Source of the DNA: Corythucha ciliata
Taxonomy: Eukaryota; Arthropoda; Insecta; Hemiptera; Tingidae
Reading direction: 5' to 3'
Length of the DNA stretch: 64,000 bases
Assembly: GCA_038030265.1 (NCBI GenBank)
Contig: CM075937.1
Coordinates: 31,414,198 to 31,478,197 of the forward strand
The stretch's first letter is position 1. Every line of letters starts with the position of its first letter. The position numbers were made by a program, and so were the translations under genes. The notes beneath the pieces were generated by a model. The model did not search any database and was not told the origin of the DNA. It was given only the letters and a program-made list of their open reading frames with translations. Positions 35,101-45,400 of this stretch are shown piece by piece.

Positions 35101-36318
35101 ACATTTACATGAATGTTTCACTATCGTTTTCATTGAAATATTCGAGTTAATTCTTGATTTTTACCTTAAACTCATATTTCTCAATCCGTCTCGATACGCT
35201 CGCTCAATCGCTCGCCGCAAAGACCAGTCAGGGCCCATCATGGTCACAGCACACACGATTTTGGTGTAGAGGACTCCCAGAGCCCAGTCCTGCCACAGCC
35301 AGAGAACAGGCGTCTGCTCAAGAGGAACGCGGAGCGGCATGACGACAACCAACTCGAGAAGTAGTCCTGACAGGAGTGGAATGACACCAACGAACAGAAA
35401 AAGCGTTACGGCGGCTTTTCCAGCGACGATAGACCTGTGAAAAAGAATTACGTAACAATTCAGACGCGTTTTTGAGAAAAAAAAAAAAAAAACAAAAAAA
35501 AAAACGGATTTTATACCAATTGTATAACATTGCTGCGATGGCCTGGCGACCCTGAGGTAGCCAACTGAGGATAAAAGTAATGGACCGAGCTATCACCCAG
35601 CACAAGTAAGAACCAAGGGCGGCAGTGTACAACTCGTGAACTTGATCGCCGGGATTTGAATTGATTAACCCTGCAAATTGGTACTGCTCCTGAGGAAGAT
35701 AAAAAACAATTTAAGATGGAAGATTGAGGCAATTAAAGAAAGTTACGCAATACCATCATTTTTCGTCCAAGATACACAGGGACCGTAAGTACGATGAGGC
35801 TAGCAGCGATCAGCGAGCAGAAGACTAGTCCAATTAAAACCATGATTCGCAGTACAAAGAACCTAAATACAGACACGAAATTAGACGTTTCAGTGAAATG
35901 TAGTATCACATCATGTAGAATTGCAGTCTTCAAAATATCTACGATTTGTCACCATTTCAAAACCCCCTTGATGAAGAAATCACACGAAATGTCGGAGAAT
36001 GAACTCGGAGAGGAAAGAAAAAAAGCCCGCCTACGGAATCTATCAACTAGAAAAAAACAACGAACAAACCTTGGACGAGTGTACGGCTGGAAGCCAATAG
36101 GACCTGCACGATGGAATAGCGCTTGGTGAGCCGCACCAAGATCGGCCAATCGCTCTTCAACTTGAATCACTTGAGGTGTATCCGTATCGCCAAGTAAGTA
36201 TGATTTAAGGCCCAGAAAAAACGACACTCCCAGACACCAGAATCGGATCAGCGACTTGAGCCAGGATCGAGCGTGAGATTGTTCGAGGAGGGCCGGAAGT
36301 ATAACCTGATTAATTTTT

Positions 36319-36367
<49 letters not shown>

Positions 36368-38448
36368 GTAAAAAGAGAAACTGTACATTTTGTTCTATTA
36401 TTATATTCGTTCTTCGGTGAATTGGCACACTAATAAGAAAGTTAATCATCTTCCACCGTGTTCCAATTCCATACCGATTGAGTGAACAAGGCAAATATGA
36501 GACGAAAGAATACCTGCAGGAGAAGCAGCTCCAAGGACAGCTCGTTAACTTGAGCCTCAGCCTGTGTCATGACAATGTAGGGCAAAAAGTTGGGTAAGAC
36601 AGCTCGAAGTATCCTTATAGGGACCCACAACATTAGGATGACAGTCATGCCGAAAATGACAGTAGAAGCAACGAGTCTTTTGATGTGGTTCAAAATCGGT
36701 AAATGAATCATTTCCTGTGAGGGCAAAAATCGTGTAAAAATACGTGGCTTCATCAAAACTTTACGACGGTCACAATCAGCGTGCCGAGGAGTCAAGCTTC
36801 CGCATAATTTTTCAAGTAAAAAATCGCTAAACCCCAACGCCCCGCATGAATGAGACCGAGCAAAGAAAACGAAGACACTCACCTGAATGGGGTTAAAATC
36901 GGGGTCATTCAAGTTTCTCAAAAACCACAGAACGCCCGGTCGAAGGACCTCGCGAAGTAAAATAATAAAAGCGGCAAAGTAGTAGATGTACACCATACCA
37001 ACGAGCCAATGCAAAAACATGGACGTCCCGGGCGCGGTTCTAAAAGAAGTTTCACGGTCTTTCAGCGTGGCGTCAAACAGAGCTAGCGAGCAAATGTCTA
37101 GCCACCAACCAAAAGCCAGTGGAAGCACGCCAATTTCAACGACGGAAAGCAAGGATACCTGGAAAAGTAGATGTTAAGTAAACTTGGAATTAAAGTATTA
37201 CGTCGATGAAGCTTACTTTAACTACAACGTAGCAGTGTCCCAAAACGCGCTTTGATCTAACGAGGCTGAAAAGCGCAGCCAGGGAATGAAGGCCGATGAG
37301 ACAGACGCCTATGACGCAATACCCGCACAAAGTCGTAACGAGACCTTGAAAGTGGAAAGAACTAACGAGTTGTTTAAAACCTAAAGCGGTAACAGCAAAA
37401 TGTCCCATGTGATACGGGCAGAAAGCGAACACCAAGATGAACAATGTGTTCAATGACACGACCCAAAAGACGTGCTCGAGAAAGACTAGTGAACCATCCA
37501 ACCCTAATAAGCGTTCCCAAGTGAGTTCTTCAGCCGCTCGATCCCACTCTAGAGGATTCCAGTCGGCGCCCGCGATTCCATTCTCATCACCACCACCTTC
37601 ACCCCCCTCATCATTGAGAAGTGGTTCGGCTAAGTTGTTGTTCACAGCAAGGGGTAGAGCTCGAGCGGCGGCTGCTTGGACGGGCGCTTGATGGGCAGCC
37701 TGTTGCTCTGGCTGGGGAGGCGGCGGCGGTGGTGGAGGAGGCTGTAAAGCCTGCTGTTGTTGCAGAAGTGGAGCGTCGACACCGGCGCCGCCGTTTGCAG
37801 GAGGAGCGGCGGCGCCGGCGGCGTCTTCGTTCCCACCTCGTTCCAACCAGTCGGGACCACCTCCGTGAAGGATCTGCTCCCGAAGCCACACGAGACCAAT
37901 GAAAGCAAACAGCGTGCACGTCACAACGAAACACCCGTGGAAAATATCAGATCCTATATTTTCAGTAGACAGCATGTCTAGGGGAAGAGTCAGTACCTGT
38001 TTGCAAAAACATAATAGACAAGAGCCAATTCATCCAATTCAACTATTCACCACTCAAATGTAATGCTTACCGAATCAACAGACCCATTAAATAAACATCT
38101 ATAAATTCGACAAGCCGTCAACGGAACAACACCCAGCCAGGCTATTGCTACAATTGTGTAGTGCATCCAGTATTTCACGGCAGTCGCGACGCTACTCAAT
38201 AAACCTCCGGCAACATCTCGAATAGGTAACCGCCGTGGCATGTCGGGCGAGTAGATCGGAGTGAATGAAAATCGATATCCGCACAGTTCGCAAAACTCCT
38301 TGTGACTGTAGCGCATCCATTGAACCAAACACTCTTGGTGAATCCATTTGATTGAACCTGTGCAGATACAGGGGTGGAACAGCGGGCGGTCGGAGGTGCC
38401 CTCCGATCGACACACTCGGCATATATCAGCGCCACTTCCTTCATCCAT
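29196..38448 (-). CDS. MARCHF6: E3 ubiquitin-protein ligase MARCHF6 (TEB4/Doa10 family)
   Basis: This is a polytopic ER membrane ubiquitin ligase of ER-associated degradation. In animals it acts on misfolded and sterol-pathway proteins. Coding exons, in transcript order: 38448-38071, 37996-37217, 37158-36883, 36714-36514, 36305-36070, 35862-35754, 35689-35517, 35434-35165, 29554-29365, 29300-29196. All introns are GT-AG and phases agree. The total is 2718 nt, giving 905 residues against 910 in human. The N-terminal RING-CH has C10, C13, C27, C29, H37, C40, C53 and C56. The TEB4 core follows (WDRAAEELTWERLLGLDGSL, then hydrophobic segments), and the conserved C-terminus reads HIKNDKYLVG. Exon 2 adds a cytosolic proline/glutamine-rich loop with nine consecutive prolines. 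Intron 8 is 5.6 kb while all others are 58-208 nt. The start is chosen because MDEG...DICRVC matches the family N-terminus. Confidence 0.96.
29582..29734 (+). repeat. Short 30 bp minisatellite block next to MARCHF6 exon 9
   Basis: About five degenerate units (ggctaaacttgaggaaaatg and relatives) begin only about 28 bases upstream of the exon 9 acceptor, in gene orientation. Confidence 0.65.
29735..30558 (+). mobile_element. Repeat family with agtgcatttcatt ends, copy 1
   Basis: The unit starts at aatttcgctccggcagctgg, then agagtgcatttcattc, and ends with cagaatgaaatgcactaaaa, so the short tips are inverted. Internal landmarks are aacttcttcctctattttca, gcaataccgaccgggg and gccaccatcacgacgag. 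The next copy follows after about 20 bp. A third lies at 57736-58430 in ARFGEF intron 22. No protein-coding frame. Confidence 0.75.
30579..31134 (+). mobile_element. Repeat family with agtgcatttcatt ends, copy 2
   Basis: This has the same tips and landmarks as copy 1, with an internal deletion that removes about 270 bp after ttgctgccgggtttg. It is in tandem with copy 1 in the same orientation, so tandem duplication or repeated insertion at one site is possible. Confidence 0.75.
32082..32224. mobile_element. 143 bp MITE with gggccgtattcag ends
   Basis: The left tip aggcccgtattcagaaacc and the right tip ggtttctgaatacggccct are a near-perfect inverted pair. It interrupts the 30 bp array. Confidence 0.8.
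32345..32705. other. Non-array insert with poly-G and poly-C tracts
   Basis: About 360 bases lack the 30 bp periodicity and contain a G-run (32438-32445) facing a C-run (32460-32470). The overlapping frames on both strands (32352-32708 plus, 32863-32423 minus) do not resemble known proteins. It is probably a mobile-element remnant. Confidence 0.4.
34600..35164. other. Rest of MARCHF6 intron 8, nothing recognised
   Basis: Donor-proximal part of the intron. I see no repeat unit or regulatory motif that I can support. Confidence 0.5.
36320..36365 (+). repeat. 46-base A homopolymer (poly-T in MARCHF6 sense)
   Basis: An uninterrupted run of 46 A on the plus strand lies in MARCHF6 intron 4, ending 14 bases upstream of the exon 5 acceptor. 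In the transcript it forms an extreme pyrimidine tract. Runs of this length are hypermutable and often mis-sized in assemblies. Confidence 0.9.
38071..38448 (-). CDS. MARCHF6: MARCHF6 coding exon 1: RING-CH domain and first membrane segments
   Basis: This 126-codon exon carries the whole C4HC3 RING-CH finger (residues 10-56), the E2-binding module, and the family signature FTPIYSPDMPRRLPI after it. It ends with the first hydrophobic stretch, which includes AWLGVVPLTACRIY. It splices at TCG|gtaagc. The next exon begins 74 nt on, at gcaaacag|GTACTG, giving VLTLPLDMLSTEN across the junction. Confidence 0.95.
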
Positions 38449-41400
38449 TTCGTCTTGTTGGAGAAGAGTCTTTTGAGAAAACCACGTGATTCTCCTTTCA
38501 AGGTGATACAACTGTGGAAAAAAAGGTCCCAAAATGTAGGATAGGCAAATCCATGCATTTCAAAAAAATTTAATTAAAAAAAAAAAAGTGAGCAAACGTA
38601 TGTAGCACGGAGCATCCTTGACTGTTCATTCGTTTCACAAAACATTGTCAAAAAACTCTTCTCAGAACTTAAATCCTCAGTATCTAGAGAATTGAAGCTC
38701 CTAGAAGGTCCCCGTGACCGATCGGCTAATTAACAGTCGATAAGGGTCGCCGAATGTCCAGAACCGGTCCCGTAAAATATATACATTATCGCCGACAAAC
38801 ATCCTCTTGATCGTGGTTTATTGAATTCCCTATTCAACTCCGCAACACCATCCATATATTTTACTCTCTCTCTCTTGGGATAAAAATAATCATGACTCGT
38901 AGAAGATCGTGAAAAAAAGTTGGATTAATGGATTCGTAATTTTTCTCGCTATGAAAGCTTCCATTTGTGTTTTGTTTTTTCAATTCAAAATCTCAGGATA
39001 GTTCAAGAATCTTTTTTTTTTTTTCGCACTGAGACCGTGAGTTTTTGACTTAAACCGATGGCACAACAGATTTCTGACTTCACAAAGAAAAAATAAATAA
39101 ATAAAAAATAAAAAAAACTGAGTCTGAGTAGGGCTGGTGTGCCCAAAAAAACCCTCCCCAGCCACAAATCGTATTTGTCGGCCTAAAAAATCGAAATTCA
39201 ACTCTAAAATGTCCAGTTGGTTTCGCAACAGCCTATGTCTTTGGAGATAGAGAGGTATTTCTCTATCTCTAAAATAATAGAATGAGAGACAGTTCGATCA
39301 TGGAGTTCACAAGCCGACAGGAAGGGCTCTTCTTCTCGTAAAATTTCAAATGGGCCTAGTAGGCACCAATTTAACCCGAAAGAAAGACGATTCAACGCCG
39401 AGGCCAGCGCTGCTGAGAACCTACGGAGGGGCAGTCTAAGTGCCCATATCCGTATATCCACACAGACAATGAGGTTGCCATCAAGACACTAATAGTAGAA
39501 GGGGGGGGGGTCTGGTGAAGGCTCCGCTTTGAACTTTTAAGACGGTTTTGTGAAAAACTTAAAAGACAGGATGAACTATTTAATTCTGTGGGGATTTGGG
39601 TTATTTGAGGAGGGGGCAGGGTTCAAAAACTTTATATTTAGCTCGCAAACCTATTTGTTCAGACTAGACTAGACGTTTTTCGGCCAAGTTGTCAGTTTAT
39701 GGTGAAAAACTGCCATTTTTGTGTCAGATGGAAGCCAATTCGGGGGTACAAGGGTCAATTGGTAAATGCAGCAGCATGTGGCCAAATCGCACCTTGAAGT
39801 GGCCAAAAATGAGCGTCTCGCGTAGTTGTTGGTTTTGACCGATGTTCTCGACCCCCACGCCCAGGGCAGCGATGGCTGAATTCGTCGAGGATCTTACCTG
39901 GACGATTTTGTGACACCTCGCGTTGAGAAAATAAGTCAAAGGGGCCAAAAATGGTGGCACCTCATTGACAATCCCTTCGACGTCTCATCCAATCGAAGGG
40001 TTCGAAAATCTGTATTGATTTTCGGATTCTCCGAGTAGGAAAAAACCCAAAATACCTGCGCCCAATTTTGATTTTTTACCCAAAATTGGGAAATTTTTAC
40101 CCTTCTCAAATTTGAGGGCCATTCCCAAAGTGTTCCGAGTTGGGCCGAACGTGGTTTATGAATCCCTCGGTCTATGATAAATTGACATATCCAGCCGGTT
40201 TCCAAATTAAAGCTACTGAGTGGCAGCCTGCTTCCCTTAGGGCCCTGATAGACGAGGCCAATTGAATGGTGCGACCCGGTTACTATTAGAGCTTGAAGTA
40301 GCCTGTCACCGGTGATGTGATGATGATGATGGATAATAAGGTTATTCGAAATGGACGAGGATAGCGCTACAGTCATTGGGGCGGACAGAATGGCCACCAC
40401 TGCATGGGAGTGCTGTAAAGGTTTTGCCTACTGGGTTAGAGCAAAAAGGTCAGCGTTGAATAAAAGAGGAGGGATCACAAAGGTGTCTGGGGGAACAAGC
40501 AGGCGGATCCCCTGCCCTTGGATAGTGACTTCATTGGCACGGAACAGGCGCTTGGTGTTCAAGCGTCTACTCTTAGGTGGATTTAGCCAAATGTGTTAAC
40601 GCCCAGGTGGCTACGTGATGACTGGCGCTATCTACTTTGTATGAAATTGCACGCCTTATAAATCTAACGGTGTCATTATCCCTTTTACATTGATGTAGAG
40701 AGATCATTGCCAGGAAGATGAGATCAGGACGAGGGTGTCGACCACGAATCCAATAAATATAATAAAATGTTTTGCTGAAGACTTCGAGGATGGATTCCAC
40801 TAAAGAAGGAATCCAGTGGGATAAGGTCAGTTAATAACGATAAGAGCGCAGAAGCATAACATTTCGGTTCACCGAGTAGCTAAGCTGAAAGTCTGAGGTC
40901 GAAGCATTCTCGAGTTTGTCTGGTGGGTTTGCAGCCCCCAACAACTGAACCGATCTTTGTTGAACAGAACATAGTTGTTCGTTCCAGCCTCCCCCACCCC
41001 CAAGAAGCAACTGTGTCCTAACAATCGGTAAACCGAGCTTTGAAAGACGAAGAGATTCATGTCAACAAACACAGAATTTGCTTTCGCGGGCCTCTGGTTT
41101 TGCTGCCAGTTATGAAGAATGCTTGACAGATCCACCTCCATGCCTGTAGTCAACTTTATTCCACACATGCGGCAAAATGTGGTTTTCTGGGACGATTGAT
41201 AATTATAGGCGAGGAATGAACACTACATGTGAATGTTGTCAGCTCCATTCTATAGCCAGTACAATAGTCCTTGTTTCAATACAGGAAAATGATAGCATAG
41301 AAAATAATGACTTGAGAGGGCCATTTGTCAACTCAGTCATCATTAGGGAGTATCAGGACTAAATCACCAATTTTGAAACAGTTTTTACGTTAAACCAAAT

Positions 41401-42412
41401 GTATGTACGATTATCATCGATTGAAAATGTACGGCAAATTCTGGTTCTGTCGCTACTTCCAAAGCTATTCATTTTAAAGGTCGTATGCGGTGCTCCCTGA
41501 ATTCCGTTCCACCTACCACCTCCCACCATCTCTTGAAAAATCCCACTGATAGGATAATATTCATGACAAACTAAATGTATCTACTTACAAGTATCCCCTA
41601 GACTGTGAGTCGTCATCAAATCGTCATTCCTGAAATAGAAAACACTAGAAATTAATCAGATATCGGTACAAACCATCTAATTGTACATACATCGCCGCCT
41701 TGTACCTTGCTTGTAACTAAATAAACAAAATGATTTCGAGGAAGAAAAACACTTCTACAGATGGGTGAATTGGACACAGTTGTTTTCGAAAAGAGTAGAC
41801 AAAATGGGGCTCACAACAGCATAACAAGGTACATTTTTCAGAATGAATCAAATCTAGAACTGACTTGACGAAAGGACAACTTTTTTTTTTTATCTCTTGT
41901 AATCACATCTTAAGAGTGCGCTTGCGGCGCAGTTTTCACAAAAATGACAAGCTGTTCTTCGGTTTGAATATTCTTTCGAATTTTCCTAGCAGAATTGTGG
42001 CTTTCCCTGTGAAATTTGTTTTTCATTAAAAATTTACGAATGGCTCCTGAGGGCGGTTTTGTTCCGATTAAATTTGTCGAACGATACGGGTTAACAGTTT
42101 TGTAGACCACTCCAATATTATCTGTTCTTGGCTGCCGTCAGAGAATTGCTATCATTCTGTTCTTTCCTTCTCGTCGTCCTGCCCTATTCCTCTAAAGTTG
42201 TAAGTTGGAAGTGAATGTGATCATGTTTTACGTAATTAGCAATACAAATTGAAAACAAAAAAGCCCGCTAGTAGTATTTCATCTTTTTCCGGAGTACCCA
42301 TCGCGATGTGAGCCGTGTTTTTTGTTTTTTTTACACCGTACGTGTCGAATTTCAATTGAAATCGGGAGGTGTTTCGATCGAGAGTGAAATTTGTTTTTCT
42401 TATGGGGAAATC
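38449..42412. other. Divergent intergenic region between MARCHF6 and ARFGEF
   Basis: About 4 kb separates the two start codons, so both promoters must lie here or in unseen 5'UTR exons. Features seen are a TGATGATGATG tract at about 40315-40330, a G-run near 39501, a T-run at 41880-41890 and several unrecognised open frames (39936-40400, 40573-40800 and 40869-41168, all minus). I could not place a TATA box, initiator or 5'UTR exon with confidence. Confidence 0.5.
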
Positions 42413-45400
42413 ATGCAAAACAGCTTTAAAACGAAAGAAATGTTCATCGTACGAGCCCTCGAGAGAATACTAAGCGACAAAGACATTAAAAAATCGAACC
42501 ATTCGCAATTAAAACGAGCATGCGAAATCGCATTAGGTATGTGACATAATGCTTGTACATCTACATCATATTTTTTCAACACGTTATTTTTATTTGTGTT
42601 GCGAGGAGTGTCTTCATTTTACTACTTTTATCGGATTGCCCTTATTTTTACTGATACCTGTGTTCCAAGAAAATTGGAAAATGTTTTTGTACTAAACTAG
42701 CTCCAAGGCTCCCCATTCCAGCTAATAAATTATTCATTAGGATTTCTGGTTTTTCACCGTAGCTAGAGTTATTACGCCCATTGCTATGAATCAATGTTGA
42801 CATTTATTGTTGAAATTCGCAAGATCACGTCAGCCAGCTTGTCCCGCGTCACCTCATGGAGGACTGGTTTCAAGGACCTTATGACCTCTGGTTCATTCCT
42901 GGCATCCAAAAAAGCATGAGTTGTGGAAATATGTTTTTAAGAAATCGGATACCTTGATCCAAGTGACAACAAAACCACCTGCTGATACTGTCCAAGGGCT
43001 AATCACAAGATATTTCATGACATGTGAATCCATTGGATAACTTTATACAACCGACCCATAAAAAGACCGTAGCGAACAGAATTATCTGAGGAATTTGCGC
43101 AATGATAGTTGACCAAGATGTTGCCTGACTATTTTCAGCTATCTATAAACTCTGGTGATCTTTAATTAGAACAAATTGGATGTAGGGGGCCATGCGCCCA
43201 CCAAACATTCACGAAGATTGCACCCAAGGTGTGGTCCATCCTCCGTTTCGACCTCAGACCTTCAGCCACCAGGGCTACTCGGTCCTGGTCTCATCAGCCC
43301 GGCAATTGAGCCGAATACGGAGCCGATGGACCGCCCCTCGCCGGGAGCGTAGGTGCTACAGCACTACGATCCCCGTCCCCGGCTATCAACCCGTACTGGC
43401 AATACCAAGACGAGGAGTACCCGGCCTACCAGAACCGATGAGAACCGTGAGGGCGAAACTGCGACTGGCGATGTTGCGGCTACAGGCGCTGCGGCCAGTG
43501 TTCAAATTAGAACAAATTGGATGTAGGGGGCCATGCGCCCACCAAACATTCACGAAGATTGCTCCCAAGGTGCGGTCCAGTCTCCGTTTCGACCTCAGAC
43601 CTTCAGCCTTGGTCATGCCAGAACGGGTTGAGAGCCGGGGGTGGGGATCGTAGTGCAGAAGCACCTCCGCTCCCGGCAAGGGGCGGTCCATCGGCTCCGA
43701 ACTCGGCTCGATTGCCGGGCTGATGAGATCAGGACCGAGTAGTCCTGGTGGCTGAGGGTCTGAGGTCGAAACGGAGACTGGACCGCACCTTGGGTGCAAT
43801 ATTCCTGGTGATCTTTGTTCAGTCTTTACTGATGTTTCTTTCCTTTCTTTTGCGCCTTCTTGTCATTGCTTTGTTGGAGTGGTTCCACCTTCGACTTGAG
43901 TTGATTTTCGAGATGTCTCATCAACGGAACGTTCTCAGACCTTTTTCGAGGGATTTATAGTTGTGTGTCAGACGATGATTTTCGCAGAGCCAATTTTTAA
44001 GGGGTATTGCTTCGATTGGACGTGAAATCTACAAACTACAAACAGATTACACGTCATGCTTCGACTAAGTCATATTGGGGCTTTTCTGAAAAACGGATGA
44101 CTTCCATGATGCTTCTATCCGCAGCAAAAATTGGTCGTGATCCAGAGTGCCTGGCTCAAGTTTTTCAAGAGAGTGCAGATAGAAGATATGCGACCATTGA
44201 TAGCACTTTTCAACCTTAAGAAGCGTTGGAGTTAGGAAAGCTTACAAAATTGATGCTCAAATTTCTGAGTCCATCATCATTCCGTTTTGCTAACGGCGTT
44301 TCAATTTTCGGTTACGGATTAACGATTTAGTTACTTTGAAGAAAAAAAGTAACCCAGGTTTTGGATATTTGGACATTTGTCCTCGTAAATGAGGCCACAC
44401 ACGGTGAAACATGCTTGACAAGCATGCCCGTCAAGCTTCAACTTCAAACGTGCGGCCAAGCTTCAGCAGTGTCCCAATACTCTTTTTTATCGATGGTTTG
44501 AAACACACACACACGATCAAATCTGTTTGTCAAACCTCTTGTTTGCAAGCAAATTTTCTAGCAGTGACTGAAAAGCGTCAAAAGTGATGTCAAACCTTCA
44601 AACATGACCCTACACACGATCAAACCTGCTTGTCAAGCGAGGTTGGCAAACCATGCTTGTCAAGCATGTTTGATCGTGTGTGGCCCCCTTATAAGCCTTC
44701 CTTTTTCCTGGTAATATTTCATATTCCCCATGCGCAGTGCCTTTGAAAGAATATTTTGGCCCGGGGATGGAACGGCAACGGGGGCCCATTCAGAGACACC
44801 TATCCCCACCCCACAACTGTTTCAGTATCTCGCTATTGTGCCAAATATTTTAAACCACAAAGTAGTCCCAACCACGTCAAATCTCAAAATCACAAAGAAG
44901 GGCCAATCGTTTCCTTAGCACCTAATCTTGGCACAGTTCACAACCATGGCAAAGCTCTAAACCCACAATAAACGTTCAAACCACAACAAAGCTCGAGATC
45001 ACAACAAATAACCAACCATAAAAGCTCTAACCGCTTCAAAGTTCCGAAATCAGCAAAGGTCCAACTAAAGCAAGGGTCCTACAACCCGTGACGGACTTGA
45101 TCCGTGTGAATGGCTACAAACCTTTCACGGGGTTCGTTTCCCCTATCGGGCGCGTCCCCCGGATTGCGGATGGGGGACCCCACCATTGGGTCGACCTACT
45201 CCCCGATACGGTGCGATGGTGGGTTGGGTCGGAATAAGGCGCACCGTGTGCGGTGGGGAGTCCGTTATCGGACACACCCATTGGACATGGGGGCCGAATA
45301 CGACCCCGTGGACAAACAACGGGTTAGGGGCTGTTCCAGCTATTCCTCCCCCCCCCCCAAGACAAGGTGTTTGGTCCGTACCTAAGGTCTGCATGGCACA

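Larger units (their letters stand above)
29555..35164 (-). other. MARCHF6 intron 8, expanded by repeats
   Basis: This 5.6 kb intron is bounded by AG|gtaaaaat and ttcaacag|G. It contains a few 30 bp units directly beside the acceptor (about 29582-29735), two copies of a repeat family (29735-31134), a long 30 bp minisatellite (31140-34590) and about 500 bp of unassigned sequence next to the donor. Confidence 0.9.

Noticed and set aside
35318..35732. Minus-strand frames over MARCHF6 exons 7-8
   Set aside because: They are out-of-frame readings of real exons. The correct frame gives family-like sequence on both sides of the intron.
39936..40400. Minus-strand 154-codon open frame
   Set aside because: It contains low-complexity HHHHH from a simple repeat and no recognisable domain. 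It has no splice or codon evidence that I can see.
40573..41168. Two minus-strand frames, one preceded by a CRMC motif suggestive of a zinc finger
   Set aside because: Only one cysteine pair is visible, the following residues fit no finger type, and a frame break separates the two. I could not support a gene.
38449..42412. Shared bidirectional promoter for MARCHF6 and ARFGEF
   Set aside because: The two start codons are 4 kb apart and no promoter elements could be placed, so a shared promoter is not supported.
43192..43799. Long overlapping frames on both strands
   Set aside because: They arise from high GC content and inverted duplication within an insertion. The proteins are arginine/proline-rich and unfamiliar.
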